In this document: one piece after another, positions 10,249 through 18,872 of the stretch
Numbering within the stretch: position 1 is the stretch's first letter
Layout of the letters: every line of letters starts with the position of its first letter
NCBI RefSeq assembly: GCF_947500705.1
Contig: NZ_CANMSY010000001.1
Span: 186,001 to 250,000, forward strand
Length of the DNA stretch: 64,000 nt
Source of the DNA: an uncultured Brachybacterium sp.
Lineage (GTDB): Bacteria; Actinomycetota; Actinomycetes; Actinomycetales; Dermabacteraceae
Reading direction: 5' to 3'
Made by a program: the position numbers and the translations under genes
The notes under the pieces: model-generated
Told to the model about the DNA's origin: nothing
What the model saw: the letters and a program-made list of their open reading frames with translations, nothing else
Database searches by the model: none

Positions 10249-10518
10249 ATGCCACGTGTCGTGGTCCACGTCATGCCCAAGCCGGAGATCCTCGACCCGC
10301 AGGGCAAGGCCGTCGCCGCCGCACTGCCGCGACTGGGCTTCGAGGGCATCGCCTCGGTCCGTCAGGGCAAGCGGTTCGAGCTCGAGGTCGAGGGCGAGAT
10401 CACCGACCAGGTGCTCGTCTCCCTCCGCGAGGCCGCCACCACGCTGCTGTCCAACCCCGTCATCGAGGACGTCGTCTCGATCGATGTCGAGGACGCGGCC
10501 GACGGGGCGCAGGCCTGA
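10249..10518 (+). CDS. purS: FGAM synthase small subunit PurS
   Basis: 89-residue subunit that bridges PurQ and the small-type PurL. Typical content: [17 protein letters not shown] at the start and [10 protein letters not shown] in the middle. ATG 10249 follows the AGGAGAGCACCC ribosome region. The stop TGA shares its last base with the ATG of purQ, so the two are coupled. The 249-bp divergent spacer with the UlaG-like gene must hold both promoters; TACCAT near 10138 is a -10 candidate for purS with a ~100-nt leader. Confidence 0.95.
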   Translation: MPRVVVHVMPKPEILDPQGKAVAAALPRLGFEGIASVRQGKRFELEVEGEITDQVLVSLREAATTLLSNPVIEDVVSIDVEDAADGAQA

Positions 10519-11243
10519 TGCGCATCGGTGTGGTGACCTTCCCGGGCACGCTGGATGACCGGGATGCGCTGCGCGCGGTGCGGATCGCCGGCGCCGAGCC
10601 GGTCACGCTCTGGCACGGCGAGGATGATCTGCAGGACGTCGAGGCGATCGTGCTGCCCGGCGGCTTCTCCTACGGCGACTACCTGCGCGCCGGCGCGATC
10701 AGCCGGTTCGCCCCGGTGATGGAGAAGGTCGTCGATGCGGCCAAGGGCGGGATGCCCGTGCTCGGCATCTGCAACGGCTTCCAGATCCTCTGCGAGACGC
10801 ACCTGCTGCCCGGTGCGATGATCAAGAACGCGCACCGCGCCTTCCTCTGCCGCGACCAACCCCTGACGGTCGAGAACACCCGCACCGCCTGGACCTCCGG
10901 CTATGAGGCGGGTCAGGTCATCCGCATCCCGCTGAAGAATCAGGACGGCCAGTACGTCGCCGACGAGCGCACGCTCGCCGAGCTCGAGGACGAGGGCCGG
11001 ATCGTGTTCCGCTACGCCGCCGGCGCCACCCACGGCCCGGCCGGTTTCGAGGCGAACCCCAACGGCTCTCGCCACGACATCGCCGGGATCACCAACGCCG
11101 CCGGCAACGTGGTGGGCCTGATGCCGCATCCCGAGCACGCGGTCGAAGCGGGCTTCGGCCCGGACCAGCCCGGTGAGGGCACCCGCTCCGGCACCGACGG
11201 ACTGGCGATGTTCACCTCGGTGCTGCGCAGCATGGTCGCCTGA
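10518..11243 (+). CDS. purQ: FGAM synthase glutaminase subunit PurQ
   Basis: Class I glutamine amidotransferase that supplies ammonia to PurL. 241 residues from ATG 10518. The nucleophile is Cys85 in GICNGFQ, with His204 and Glu206 in MPHPEHAVE completing the triad; the oxyanion region [13 protein letters not shown] is at ~49-61. Overlaps purS (TGATG). The matching purL is about 13.5 kb away on the same strand, not in this operon. Confidence 0.97.
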   Translation: MRIGVVTFPGTLDDRDALRAVRIAGAEPVTLWHGEDDLQDVEAIVLPGGFSYGDYLRAGAISRFAPVMEKVVDAAKGGMPVLGICNGFQILCETHLLPGAMIKNAHRAFLCRDQPLTVENTRTAWTSGYEAGQVIRIPLKNQDGQYVADERTLAELEDEGRIVFRYAAGATHGPAGFEANPNGSRHDIAGITNAAGNVVGLMPHPEHAVEAGFGPDQPGEGTRSGTDGLAMFTSVLRSMVA

Positions 11244-11317
11244 CCACCCGTCGCACTCGCTCCCGCGACGCGCCGCACACCCAGCTCGCCCTGCGCAACG
11301 CCGCGCAACACGAGATT

Positions 11318-11364
11318 GTCCGGTTCTGAGCCAGATCTGCCCTGGATCTGGCTCAGAATCGGAC
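11318..11364. terminator. long hairpin terminator after purS-purQ
   Basis: A 20-bp stem with one G-T pair (arms 11318-11337 and 11345-11364), 7-nt loop TGCCCTG, then TTTTT. It lies between convergent purQ and the rRNA methyltransferase gene. It is followed by three 12-bp near-copies containing CTGTGCCG (about 11371-11406). Confidence 0.85.
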
Positions 11365-11444
11365 TTTTTCGTCTGTGCCGACATCTGTGCCGGCAACTGT
11401 GCCGGCGTCGGCAGTGCGGCGCCGGAGCGGGCGCGGCGCCGGGC

Positions 11445-12701
11445 TCAGCTGCGGGTCGCGCTGAGCACCGTGAAGCGGCGGTCACGGGAACGCTGGCGCA
11501 CCGGGCCCACACGACGCTCCACCTCGGTGCGGTAGCGCAGGTAGGAGTTGTGGACGAACCACAGCTGCCCGCCCGGGCGCAGCACCCGTGCGGCCGCGTC
11601 GAGCAGCCCCTGCACGAGGGTCGCGTCGACCGCGGTGCCATCGTGGAAGGGCGGGTTCAGCAGCACGAGGTCCACGCTCGCGTCGTCCACTCGCGACAGG
11701 ACATCGTCCCAGGTCACCTCGACGCCCTCGCGGTCGAGCCGGTTGGCGGCGAGTGTTGCGCGGGTGGAGCCGACGGCATCGGCATCAGCGTCGCTGCCCG
11801 TCACTGCCGCCTCGGGCAGTGCGGCGGCGAGGTAGGCGGTCATCAGGCCGTTCCCGCAGCCGAGATCCACCGCAGAGCCCACCGGGGCCTCCGACGTCCC
11901 CAGCTCTCCGGCGGCGACAGCCCGGTCCAGGGCGTCCAGCAGCAGCCGGCTGCCCGCGTCGGCGCCGGCTCCGCCGAACACGGCGCCGATGCCGCGCAGC
12001 GCGAGCTCGCGCCGCTGGCCGCGCACGGCGACGCGTGCGGTGCCCTCGGCGATGGCCGGCGCCGGCACGACCTCTCGCAGCTCGCTGCCGATCAGGGCGC
12101 GGGACTTGCCGATCCCGCGGCTCGCGCGGACCTCGGTGAAGAGCGTGGCCAGCACGTCGTTCTGCGCCCTGGTCATGTGCTTGACGCGGCCGCCGGCGAT
12201 GATCGAGAGACCATTCTGACCGCTCGCACGCACCGCCTCGGTGAGGCGGCGGGCCCGGTCCTCGAGGGCGTGCACGGCCTTGGGCAGCCGCATCAGCACC
12301 AGCAGATGACCCTCGACCCCGGCGGCCGCCTCCTCGAGCGGCACCGTCTCCGGACCGGCAGGCAGCCGCAGTCGTCCGGCGTCGATCTGCGCGGCGAAGC
12401 GCTCCTGCAGTGTCATGGCGAGAGTGAGGGACGAGGTCCAGCTGAGCACCACGGCGTCCTCGTGCTCGGCGACGGACGCGAGTGCGAAGGCGGTCAGCTC
12501 CCCGGTCGCGTCATCCACCACGATCATGTCGCAGGGGCAGCCGGTCCCGAGCTCCTCTGCCGCGGCGATGATCACGCGGTCGGTCTGGTCCGGGCCCTGG
12601 GGCGCGGAGGCGGCAGGCTGCGCGTCACGGGGTTCCTCGTCGAAGAGGTCCTCCCCGAAGGCGTCGTCGTCGAAGGGGTCTGCGGCGGGGTTCTTGGGCA
12701 A
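11445..12701 (-). CDS. class I rRNA guanine-N2 methyltransferase, RsmC/RlmG family
   Basis: 418 residues. The N-terminal half is a degenerate methyltransferase-like domain; the C-terminal catalytic MTS domain has SAM motif AVDLGCGNGLMTAYLA near residue 283 and the catalytic LLNPPFHDG near 353. This two-domain layout is that of RsmC (16S G1207) and RlmG (23S G1835); sequence alone does not separate them. The start is TTG 12701 with GAAGGA 8 nt upstream, inside the last codons of the pirin gene, so the two are one operon. The first ~40 residues are an acidic Asp/Glu-rich extension. Confidence 0.82.
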   Translation of the reverse strand: MPKNPAADPFDDDAFGEDLFDEEPRDAQPAASAPQGPDQTDRVIIAAAEELGTGCPCDMIVVDDATGELTAFALASVAEHEDAVVLSWTSSLTLAMTLQERFAAQIDAGRLRLPAGPETVPLEEAAAGVEGHLLVLMRLPKAVHALEDRARRLTEAVRASGQNGLSIIAGGRVKHMTRAQNDVLATLFTEVRASRGIGKSRALIGSELREVVPAPAIAEGTARVAVRGQRRELALRGIGAVFGGAGADAGSRLLLDALDRAVAAGELGTSEAPVGSAVDLGCGNGLMTAYLAAALPEAAVTGSDADADAVGSTRATLAANRLDREGVEVTWDDVLSRVDDASVDLVLLNPPFHDGTAVDATLVQGLLDAAARVLRPGGQLWFVHNSYLRYRTEVERRVGPVRQRSRDRRFTVLSATRS

Positions 12702-12705
12702 GGGT

Positions 12706-13782
12706 TCAGTCCTTCAGAAGGCCGACGCGGCCGCGCGAGCGCAGCCGGCCGTGGGGAAGCGCGGGGGCGGGCAGAGCCGCGGGGGTGTACGGGGCGAAGG
12801 GGCCGAATTGCTCGGCATCGGCCGCCAGGCCGCCCCGCGAGCGGGCCTCCGAAGAGATCGGGGCCTCGGCGAGCGTACCCTCCGCACCGATCTCTGCCTG
12901 GTAACGGGCCCGGAACTGCTCGATCTCCTCATGGCTGCGGCCCACGAAGTTCCACCACATCAGGATGTCCTCGCCGAGCGGTTCACCTCCCAGCAGCATC
13001 ACGCGCAGGTCCTCCCCCTCCTCGGCGCTGAGCTCGAGCTCGGCAGCCCGGTCCGGCATCACGAGAAGCTCGCGGCTCCCGGCCTCGGACTCGCGCCCTC
13101 CGTCATGGGCTTCGCCGTGGCGGCGGTCCGCCGTGCGCATCCGTGCGGCGCCGCGGTCCACCAGCAGTCCGTACTCGTGAGTGGGGTCGAGGTCGATGCG
13201 CACGGTGCTGCCGGCGCTCAGCTCGAGCTCGACCATGCTCAGCGCGGTGTCGGTCTCCACGCGACTGCGGTCCTCGAGCACGGTGCCGTCCTCGGTAGTG
13301 GCGCGGAAGGAGCCCAGGCCCACACGCGCCCGCGCCTGTTCGTTCGCGATCACCGGCGGGGTGTAGACCTCGAAATGCGACTCCCGGAACCGGGCCCGAT
13401 CGGGCAGGGCGTACCAGAGCTGGACGCCGTGCAGGATCGTGGTGTCGTTGGCGGAGAACTCCGAATGGGTGATGCCGGAGCCGGCCACCATGATGTCCAC
13501 CTCTCCGGGCCGGACCAGTGCGTGGCTGCCGATCGAGTCACGGTGGGTGATCGCACCGTCGAACAGCCAGGAGACGGTCGCCAGGCCCGTGTGGGGGTGG
13601 CGTGCCACCTGCATGCCGTCACTGACGGAGACGTCATCGGGACCGAAATGATCCACGAAGCACCAGGCGCCGATCAGGGAGGTCTGGCGGGCGGGCAGGG
13701 TGCGGTGGACCGTCATCCCCCGGGGACCGCCGAGCGGCACCGCCCGGGGCTCGAGCCGGACGAAATCCTCGAAGCTGCTCAT
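12706..13782 (-). CDS. pirin family protein (cupin, possible quercetinase)
   Basis: 358 residues from ATG 13782. The pirin metal site is intact: HPHTG (His62, His64) and GITHSE (His106, Glu108), matching the four iron ligands of human pirin and E. coli YhhW. A C-terminal cupin half follows. Start supported by a TACACT -10 box 6 nt upstream. Pirins include quercetin dioxygenases and redox-sensing regulators; which applies is unknown. It precedes the rRNA methyltransferase with overlapping signals. Confidence 0.85.
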   Translation of the reverse strand: MSSFEDFVRLEPRAVPLGGPRGMTVHRTLPARQTSLIGAWCFVDHFGPDDVSVSDGMQVARHPHTGLATVSWLFDGAITHRDSIGSHALVRPGEVDIMVAGSGITHSEFSANDTTILHGVQLWYALPDRARFRESHFEVYTPPVIANEQARARVGLGSFRATTEDGTVLEDRSRVETDTALSMVELELSAGSTVRIDLDPTHEYGLLVDRGAARMRTADRRHGEAHDGGRESEAGSRELLVMPDRAAELELSAEEGEDLRVMLLGGEPLGEDILMWWNFVGRSHEEIEQFRARYQAEIGAEGTLAEAPISSEARSRGGLAADAEQFGPFAPYTPAALPAPALPHGRLRSRGRVGLLKD

Positions 13783-13788
13783 GGGGCG

Positions 13789-13794
13789 AGTGTA
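13789..13794 (-). promoter_or_regulatory. TACACT -10 box of pirin gene, leaderless type
   Basis: TACACT, 6 nt, then ATG 13782 on the minus strand. The spacer is CGCCCC, with no ribosome site. Confidence 0.55.
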
Positions 13795-13882
13795 GAGAAG
13801 GAACCTCTGCCGGGCCGTGCGGGCGGGATCTGCTCTCCGCGGGTTCGCTGACTCGGCCCTATCTCCGCCCGCGCCGCGCTCG

Positions 13883-13888
13883 TAGGCT
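13883..13888 (+). promoter_or_regulatory. TAGGCT -10 box of serine hydrolase gene, leaderless type
   Basis: TAGGCT is followed by 6 nt and ATG 13895. This also argues for that ATG over a GTG six bases earlier. Confidence 0.5.
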
Positions 13889-13894
13889 GTGCGC

Positions 13895-15010
13895 ATGTCA
13901 TCGCAGGCCTCGCCGCCCGCATTCCTGCTCCGCGCCGTCGAGGACGGCACGGTGCCCGGAGCCGTGCTCGCGGTGGGCCACGACCCGGAGCCGGTGGCGA
14001 TCGGAGCCTCGGCTGTGGACGGCCCACCGATGCGGGCGGACGCGATCGTCCGCATTCAGTCGATGACCAAGCTGGTCACGACCGTGGCGGCGCTGCGACT
14101 CATCGAGCAGGGCGCGCTCGCGCTCGACGACCCGGTCGCGACCTGGCTCCTCGAGGTCGACACACCCCGCGTGCTCACCTCCCCCGACGCCCCGCTCACC
14201 GACACCGTTCCTGCCGAGCGGCCGATCACCCTGCGCCACCTGCTGACGAACATGTCCGGATACGGGATGATCCTCGCCGACTCGCCGCTGCAGCACGCCA
14301 TGGCGGCGAACGAGACCGAGGCCGGGCTGCTGCCGCCGAGCCTCGGGGCCGACGACTGGCTCACGGCGCTCAGCTCCCTGCCTCTGGTGGGACAGCCCGG
14401 CACGGTGTGGCGCTATCACCATTCGTTCGGGCTGCTGGGGATTCTGCTGTCCCGTCTCACCGGGATGAGCGCCGGTGAGCACCTCGAGCGCACCCTGCTC
14501 AGCCCGCTGGGCATGGTCGACACCGGATACTTCGTGCCCGCGGCGGCGCGTGAGCGACTGCCCGCTCTGTACACGGAGTCCGACGGGCAGCTGGTCGAGC
14601 TCGAGGGCCTCGGCGGCGGCCCCCATATCGGCCCGCCTCCGCAGGACATGAGCCACGGCGAGCTGCTCTCGACAGCACCCGACTACCTGCGCTTCCTGCG
14701 CGCGCTGCGTGACGGCGAGCTGCTGGGCGCCGAGCACCTGGCGATGCTGCGCAGCGATCAGGTGCCCGCGAGCGCGAAGCAACCGGGCTCGTTCTTCCCC
14801 GGCTTCTGGGCACGGACCGGTTGGGGCTTCGGGGTGAGCGTGGTCGCCGACGGCCCGCACCGCGGCCGCTGGGGATGGTCCGGCGGCGCGGGCACGGACT
14901 TCTTCGTCGACCCCGACGGGACGCTGGGGCTGCTGCTCACCCAGGTGGAGCTGGGGCCGCGAGTCATGCCCCTGCTGGAGGCCTTCGGCGAGCTCTCCCC
15001 GCCGGTGTAG
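13895..15010 (+). CDS. beta-lactamase/transpeptidase-like serine hydrolase
   Basis: 371 residues from ATG 13895. Class C/AmpC-like fold: the SxxK nucleophile motif is IQSMTKLVTT near residue 52, a YHHS motif takes the place of the usual YxN near 172, and WGWSGGAGTDFFVDP near 328 corresponds to the terminal HxG/KTG strand region. No signal peptide is visible, so it is probably cytoplasmic. Family members include esterases and D-amino-acid peptidases, and true beta-lactamase activity is not implied. Divergent from the pirin gene across a 112-bp spacer. Confidence 0.82.
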   Translation: MSSQASPPAFLLRAVEDGTVPGAVLAVGHDPEPVAIGASAVDGPPMRADAIVRIQSMTKLVTTVAALRLIEQGALALDDPVATWLLEVDTPRVLTSPDAPLTDTVPAERPITLRHLLTNMSGYGMILADSPLQHAMAANETEAGLLPPSLGADDWLTALSSLPLVGQPGTVWRYHHSFGLLGILLSRLTGMSAGEHLERTLLSPLGMVDTGYFVPAAARERLPALYTESDGQLVELEGLGGGPHIGPPPQDMSHGELLSTAPDYLRFLRALRDGELLGAEHLAMLRSDQVPASAKQPGSFFPGFWARTGWGFGVSVVADGPHRGRWGWSGGAGTDFFVDPDGTLGLLLTQVELGPRVMPLLEAFGELSPPV

Positions 15011-15072
15011 TGAGTGCATACCGCGCGCCAGGTGTGGAGCCAGTGATCTCGGCGCACGAGGGCTGCCATGAC

Positions 15073-15104
15073 GAAAAAAGTGCCAGTTCTGTGGCATCTT
15101 TCTC
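15073..15104. terminator. weak bidirectional hairpin between convergent genes
   Basis: GAAAAAAGTGCCA, 6-nt loop, TGGCATCTTTCTC: a short 5-6 bp stem flanked by A-rich and T-rich tracts, as expected for a two-way terminator between the hydrolase and the MerR gene. Confidence 0.4.
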
Positions 15105-15121
15105 GCCATGGCAGGGGGGCC

Positions 15122-15931
15122 TCATTCCCAGGTGGCGGTCTCCGGCTCCACGCCGTGTGCGCGGGCGTTCTCCTCGATCACCCGGCGCAGCCACGCGGCG
15201 AGGCCGTCGGCCTGCTGGTCGTAGTGCGCGGCGAACCGGGGGTCCTCGGTGTACATCCGCGACAGGACGACGTGCATGGAATGCGTGCAGTCGTAGTGGC
15301 GGTCGACCGTGGCGCGGTGGCGTTCGGCGAGGCGGTTCGCCTCGTCGCTGCCGGGCTCGACTCCGCGGACCAGGGCCTCGGCGAGCGCGGCCTCGGTCGC
15401 GTCGAGCTCGACCTTGACCTTCTGCCACTGCGCGGCGTCCCAGTTCCGGGTGCGCGAGGCGGACTGCTTCCAGGCCTCGGACTCCCCCCAGCGCTCGCGA
15501 GCCTCGTCCTGGTAGGCGGGGTCCCAGTCGGTGCCGAAGATGCGGGCCTGCTCCTCGGGGCTGAGAATGGGGGTGCTGTCGTTCATGTCGGTCCTCTCGA
15601 TCATCTCGTCGACGGCGCGTGCCGTCTTCTCGAGCCGCTGGATCCGCTCCGCGAGGAGGGCCCGTTGGCGCTGGAGGTGCTCCCGCGGATCGATGGCCGG
15701 ATCATCGAGGATCCGGCCGATCTGCGCGAGCGCCAGACCGAGCTCCCGGTAGACGAGGACCCGGTGGATCCGGGCCACGTCCGCGGCGTCGTAGAGGCGA
15801 TATCCCGACCAGCTGCGTCCGCTGGGGCGCGCCAGGCCGACGCTGTCCCAGTGGTGCAGGGTGCGGACGCTGACGCCGACCAGGTCGGCGACGCGGCCGA
15901 CGGTGAGGTCCTCGTGCTGTGTCTCGGTCAT
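15122..15931 (-). CDS. MerR family regulator, TipA type
   Basis: 269 residues from ATG 15931 with GAAGGTGG upstream. Residues ~10-78 form the MerR winged helix-turn-helix (TVGRVADLVGVSVRTLHHWD, then GYRLYDAADVARIHRVL), followed by a dimerisation coiled coil (~80-112) and a C-terminal TipAS-like ligand domain (~125-269) with DCTHSMHVVLSRMYTEDPRF. TipA proteins are activated by thiopeptides and related multidrug ligands; this is the family role, and the ligand here is unknown. Lies 34 bp after the MmcQ/YjbR gene, probably cotranscribed. Confidence 0.88.
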   Translation of the reverse strand: MTETQHEDLTVGRVADLVGVSVRTLHHWDSVGLARPSGRSWSGYRLYDAADVARIHRVLVYRELGLALAQIGRILDDPAIDPREHLQRQRALLAERIQRLEKTARAVDEMIERTDMNDSTPILSPEEQARIFGTDWDPAYQDEARERWGESEAWKQSASRTRNWDAAQWQKVKVELDATEAALAEALVRGVEPGSDEANRLAERHRATVDRHYDCTHSMHVVLSRMYTEDPRFAAHYDQQADGLAAWLRRVIEENARAHGVEPETATWE

Positions 15932-15965
15932 GGGAACCACCTTCGGGCCTGACGTCGCGTGAGGG

Positions 15966-16361
15966 TCAAGCCGGACGATCGAGCTGCGCCACCAGCCGCT
16001 GCGGGGCGACCATCCGATACGACTCATCGATCAGCTCGGCGAGCTCGTCGTGGTCGGTGCGCTCGTCGAGATCGATCCCGAGCCATCCCGAGGGGCCCAG
16101 GTAGGCGGGGACGAACGACCGCGGATCCGCGCTCAGGGCAGCGGTCTCCGCCGCCGACAGGTGCACCACGATGCTCTGCGGATGCTGCACCCACAGCCCG
16201 TCGACCTTCTGGGAGGCGCCGTAGTAGCAGTGGACCTTCACCGTGTGGAAGGCGGGGCGGCCGTGACTGATCTTCTCGCGCGCCTCGGGCAGGGCCAGCG
16301 CGATCTCCCGCACCGTCTCGAGCATCGGATCATCCTCGTCGAACATCTGCGCGTGGGCCAT
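15966..16361 (-). CDS. MmcQ/YjbR family protein
   Basis: 131 residues from ATG 16361, with GGGAGGA upstream. Family features: LALPEAREKISHGRPAFHT near the start, then WLGIDLDERTDHDELAELI and the end YRMVAPQRLVAQL. The fold resembles the DNA-binding domain of TyrR-like CyaY proteins; a DNA-binding role is often stated for the family but is not shown here. Upstream of, and likely cotranscribed with, the TipA-type regulator. A frame extends 13 codons further upstream without support. Confidence 0.82.
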   Translation of the reverse strand: MAHAQMFDEDDPMLETVREIALALPEAREKISHGRPAFHTVKVHCYYGASQKVDGLWVQHPQSIVVHLSAAETAALSADPRSFVPAYLGPSGWLGIDLDERTDHDELAELIDESYRMVAPQRLVAQLDRPA

Positions 16362-16424
16362 GCCGACATCCTCCCGCAGACCCCGCCCTCGGACCAGCAC
16401 CCTGCTCCCTGCTTCTCTGCTCCC

Positions 16425-16488
16425 ATGATCCCCTGATCACCTGATCACCTGATCACCTGATCCCCTGATCCCCTGATCCCCTGATCCC
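16425..16488. repeat. 8-bp tandem repeat (CTGATCMC) x8
   Basis: One degenerate unit (ATGATCCC) then three CTGATCAC and four CTGATCCC units head to tail, giving a GATC every 8 bp. It lies in the divergent spacer between the MmcQ gene and the nucleoside hydrolase, about 50 bp before the latter's -10 box. Confidence 0.95.
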
Positions 16489-16538
16489 CAGCCTGCGGTG
16501 CCTGCGATGTTGCTGCCCGGGATGCTGCACCATCGCCG

Positions 16539-16544
16539 TACGCT
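16539..16544 (+). promoter_or_regulatory. TACGCT -10 box of nucleoside hydrolase, leaderless type
   Basis: TACGCT, 6 nt (GGGTGG), then ATG 16551. GGGTGG could be read as a ribosome site but would touch the start codon. Confidence 0.45.
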
Positions 16545-16550
16545 GGGTGG

Positions 16551-17543
16551 ATGAGCTTTCCCCTGCTGGTCGACTGCGACCCCGGCATCGATGATGCGAT
16601 CGCCCTGGCCTATCTCGCGGGCCGTCCCGAGGTCGAGGTTGCGGGCCTGGTCTCCACCGGCGGCAACGTCGATGTCCATGCCGTGCACCGCAACATTCTG
16701 ACCCTCGCCGAACTGCTCGGGTTCACCGCCCCGATCGCCCTGGGCGCGGAGCAGCCGCTGGTGCAGGAGCCGATGTACGCCGACGACACCCACGGTCCGG
16801 GCGGGCTCGGCCACGCCACGCTCCCACCCACGACTCGCCCCGAGGATCCTCGCAGCGGCGCGCAGCTGTGGGTCGACGTCGCCCGTGCCCATCCCGGGGA
16901 GCTGGTGGGCCTGGTGCTCGGGCCGCACACCAACCTCGCCCTCGCCCTGGACATCGAACCGGAGCTGCCACGGCTGCTGAAGCGCCTGCACATCATGGGC
17001 GGGGCGATCAACCATCGCGGCAACACCGAGCCCACCAGCGAGTGGAACATCGCGGTGGATCCGGAGGCGGCCCAGCGTGTCCTCTCCGCCTTCTCCTCCG
17101 CGCCGCGCCGTCCGGTGCTGGGATCTCTCGAGGCGACGGAGAGCGTCCGCTTCGCGCAGTGCGAGCTGGATCGCTTCAGCGAACTCGCCGAGCGCACCGG
17201 CCATCCGGTGGCGCAGATCCTGGTCGATGCGCTGCGCTTCTACTTCGAGTTCCATGAGGCCGACGGGTTCGGCTGGTCTGCGCATGTGCACGACCCGCTG
17301 GTCACCGCCCACGCAGTCACCGGCGGCTTCGCCACCACCCGCCCGCTCGCTGTGGACGTGGAGCTGGCCGGCACCCTGACCCGAGGGCAGACGGTGGGCG
17401 ATGAGCTGGGCCGCTGGGGCCGGGAGCCGAACGTCGACGTGCTCACCGACGTGCGGCCCGCGGAGTTCATCGACCATCTGCTGGAGACTCTGGAGACCGG
17501 ACTGGGCCGGCGCGTCCGACCAGGCCGACCCGTCGGCGGCTGA
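16551..17543 (+). CDS. nucleoside hydrolase (IUNH superfamily)
   Basis: 330 residues. Cleaves the N-glycosidic bond of ribonucleosides for purine/pyrimidine salvage. The calcium and catalytic signature LLVDCDPGIDDAIAL is at residues 5-19, LHIMGGA near 147 and a late HVHDPLVTAHAVTG near 243 with the substrate-binding His-Asp pair. Start supported by the adjacent -10 box. Base preference (inosine-uridine or other) cannot be told. Monocistronic; a long hairpin follows. Confidence 0.9.
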   Translation: MSFPLLVDCDPGIDDAIALAYLAGRPEVEVAGLVSTGGNVDVHAVHRNILTLAELLGFTAPIALGAEQPLVQEPMYADDTHGPGGLGHATLPPTTRPEDPRSGAQLWVDVARAHPGELVGLVLGPHTNLALALDIEPELPRLLKRLHIMGGAINHRGNTEPTSEWNIAVDPEAAQRVLSAFSSAPRRPVLGSLEATESVRFAQCELDRFSELAERTGHPVAQILVDALRFYFEFHEADGFGWSAHVHDPLVTAHAVTGGFATTRPLAVDVELAGTLTRGQTVGDELGRWGREPNVDVLTDVRPAEFIDHLLETLETGLGRRVRPGRPVGG

Positions 17544-17648
17544 ACGCTGCGAGAGCCGCTCCGTCCCCCAGCTCCGGCGCCACCGCTCCGTCCACCAGCT
17601 CTGTCCCCACCGCCCGTCCCCACCGCCCGCTCTCCTCACTCTCCATCG

Positions 17649-17705
17649 CGAGAACGACCTTTGGTACACCTTCCGGCGGGGAAGGTGTACCGAAGGTCGT
17701 TCTCG
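17649..17705. repeat. 26-bp near-perfect inverted repeat (hairpin) in convergent spacer
   Basis: Arms 17649-17674 and 17680-17705 pair over 26 bp with one G-T pair around the 5-nt loop GGCGG; the arm includes GACCTTTGGTACACCTTCC. There is no T tract. It may terminate both the nucleoside hydrolase and the MaoC gene or be a dispersed palindromic element. The spacer 17544-17852 otherwise holds only low-complexity sequence and the repeats listed next. Confidence 0.85.
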
Positions 17706-17807
17706 ATCTCGCCGGTCGCGCGGGGCCGCCCGCTTCTCAGGGATGCCCGTCGCTCGGGGCTGCTGGGGGCTCAGTGCGATCGGTGGCTCAGTGCCATCGG
17801 CGACTCA

Positions 17808-17863
17808 CCGGCCCACAGGCCCACCGGCCCACCGCCTCACCGCCCCACCGCCTCACCCGCCCA
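17808..17863. repeat. 8-bp degenerate tandem repeat (CCGCCYCA) x7 overlapping gene end
   Basis: Seven 8-bp units (CCGGCCCA, CAGGCCCA, CCGGCCCA, CCGCCTCA, CCGCCCCA, CCGCCTCA, CCCGCCCA) run into the last codons of the MaoC gene, whose TGA lies in one unit. Just before them a 17-bp sequence (GGCTCAGTGCSATCGGY) occurs twice. Confidence 0.85.
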
Positions 17864-18872
17864 GCGTGGTCACCTCGACGGTGAAGCACTGGCGGGGGCT
17901 CTGGTCCCCGCGTCCGGCGCGCCAGCCGATGCAGGTGACCGTGCCGGCGTCCTTGTCGTCCTCGAAGGCGACCAGGACCGTGCCGGGCAGGGAGACGGGA
18001 GCGTCGAAGGAGACGTCCCAGCGCAGGGGCCGGGAGAGGTCCACGCGCGCCTCGGTGAACGCGCGGGAGGCGGTGTACATCCCGTGAGCGATCGCTCTCG
18101 GGAAGCCGAAGGCCTTCGCACTGAGGGCCGACATGTGGATCGGGTTCACGTCGCCGGAGACCGCCGCGTAGCGCCGACCGGCATCGGCCGGCAGGGACCA
18201 GCGGCCCGTCGGCGTCGGCGCCTCGAAGGCACGACGCCCGGCGCGACCGCCGTCGGCCGAGGACGTGTCGCGCGCCGCCCGCTCGGAGGCCGGCGACTGC
18301 TCGGCGGACGCCGACAGCGCAGGAGACGCCGACAGCGTGGGGGACGCCGCGCCGCCCCTGGTCAAGTAGGTCGACACATCGGTGGCGATGATCTCCCCGT
18401 CCTCGCCGAGGATCGTGGAGACCGCCTCGAAGGTGCGCCCCTTGCGGTGCGGGCGCAGGTCCCGCACCCGGCATTCGACGTCCACCAGCTCCCCCACCCG
18501 CACCGGGCGGTGCTGGAGGATCTGGTTGCGCAGGTGCACCAGGCCCAGCAGGGGGAAGGGGAAGTCCCGCCGTGCCATGAGGGCGAGGGAGACCGGGAAG
18601 GCGAGCACGTGTAGCACGCCCGGGTGGACCAGGTCAGTGGCGGGTCCGCCCATCAGGTGGTCGAAGTCCCGGGCGCGCTCGGCATCGATCCGCACGGAGC
18701 TCACCCGGTAGGCGGTGCTCGGGAGCACCGGTTCACCGCGGGTACGGCCACCCCGGGGGTCGAGCGCGGCGGCGTAGACGGCGGGGAAGGAGGGGACGTC
18801 GGTGAGGTCCTTCATCCGCTCGGGCATCCGCTCAGGAGCGTTCTGCGGCGAGGAGCTCTGCACGGCGCTCAC
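17853..18872 (-). CDS. MaoC-family (3R)-hydroxyacyl dehydratase/enoyl hydratase, HtdX-like
   Basis: 339 residues from GTG 18872, which overlaps the stop of the FabG gene (GTGA). Double-hotdog protein; the hydratase-2 motif is YAAVSGDVNPIHMSALSAKA (Asp, Asn and His catalytic region) with AIAHGMY after it. A Ser/Ala-rich linker of ~40 residues separates the halves. By family it interconverts (3R)-hydroxyacyl and enoyl thioesters. The order MaoC-FabG-thiolase-acyl-CoA dehydrogenase matches the Mycobacterium tuberculosis Rv0241c-Rv0244c neighbourhood (htdX, fabG4, fadA2, fadE5). Confidence 0.87.
   Translation of the reverse strand: MSAVQSSSPQNAPERMPERMKDLTDVPSFPAVYAAALDPRGGRTRGEPVLPSTAYRVSSVRIDAERARDFDHLMGGPATDLVHPGVLHVLAFPVSLALMARRDFPFPLLGLVHLRNQILQHRPVRVGELVDVECRVRDLRPHRKGRTFEAVSTILGEDGEIIATDVSTYLTRGGAASPTLSASPALSASAEQSPASERAARDTSSADGGRAGRRAFEAPTPTGRWSLPADAGRRYAAVSGDVNPIHMSALSAKAFGFPRAIAHGMYTASRAFTEARVDLSRPLRWDVSFDAPVSLPGTVLVAFEDDKDAGTVTCIGWRAGRGDQSPRQCFTVEVTTLGG

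Noticed and set aside
16425-16488. CRISPR-like array
   Set aside because: Units are 8 bp with no spacers; a simple tandem repeat.
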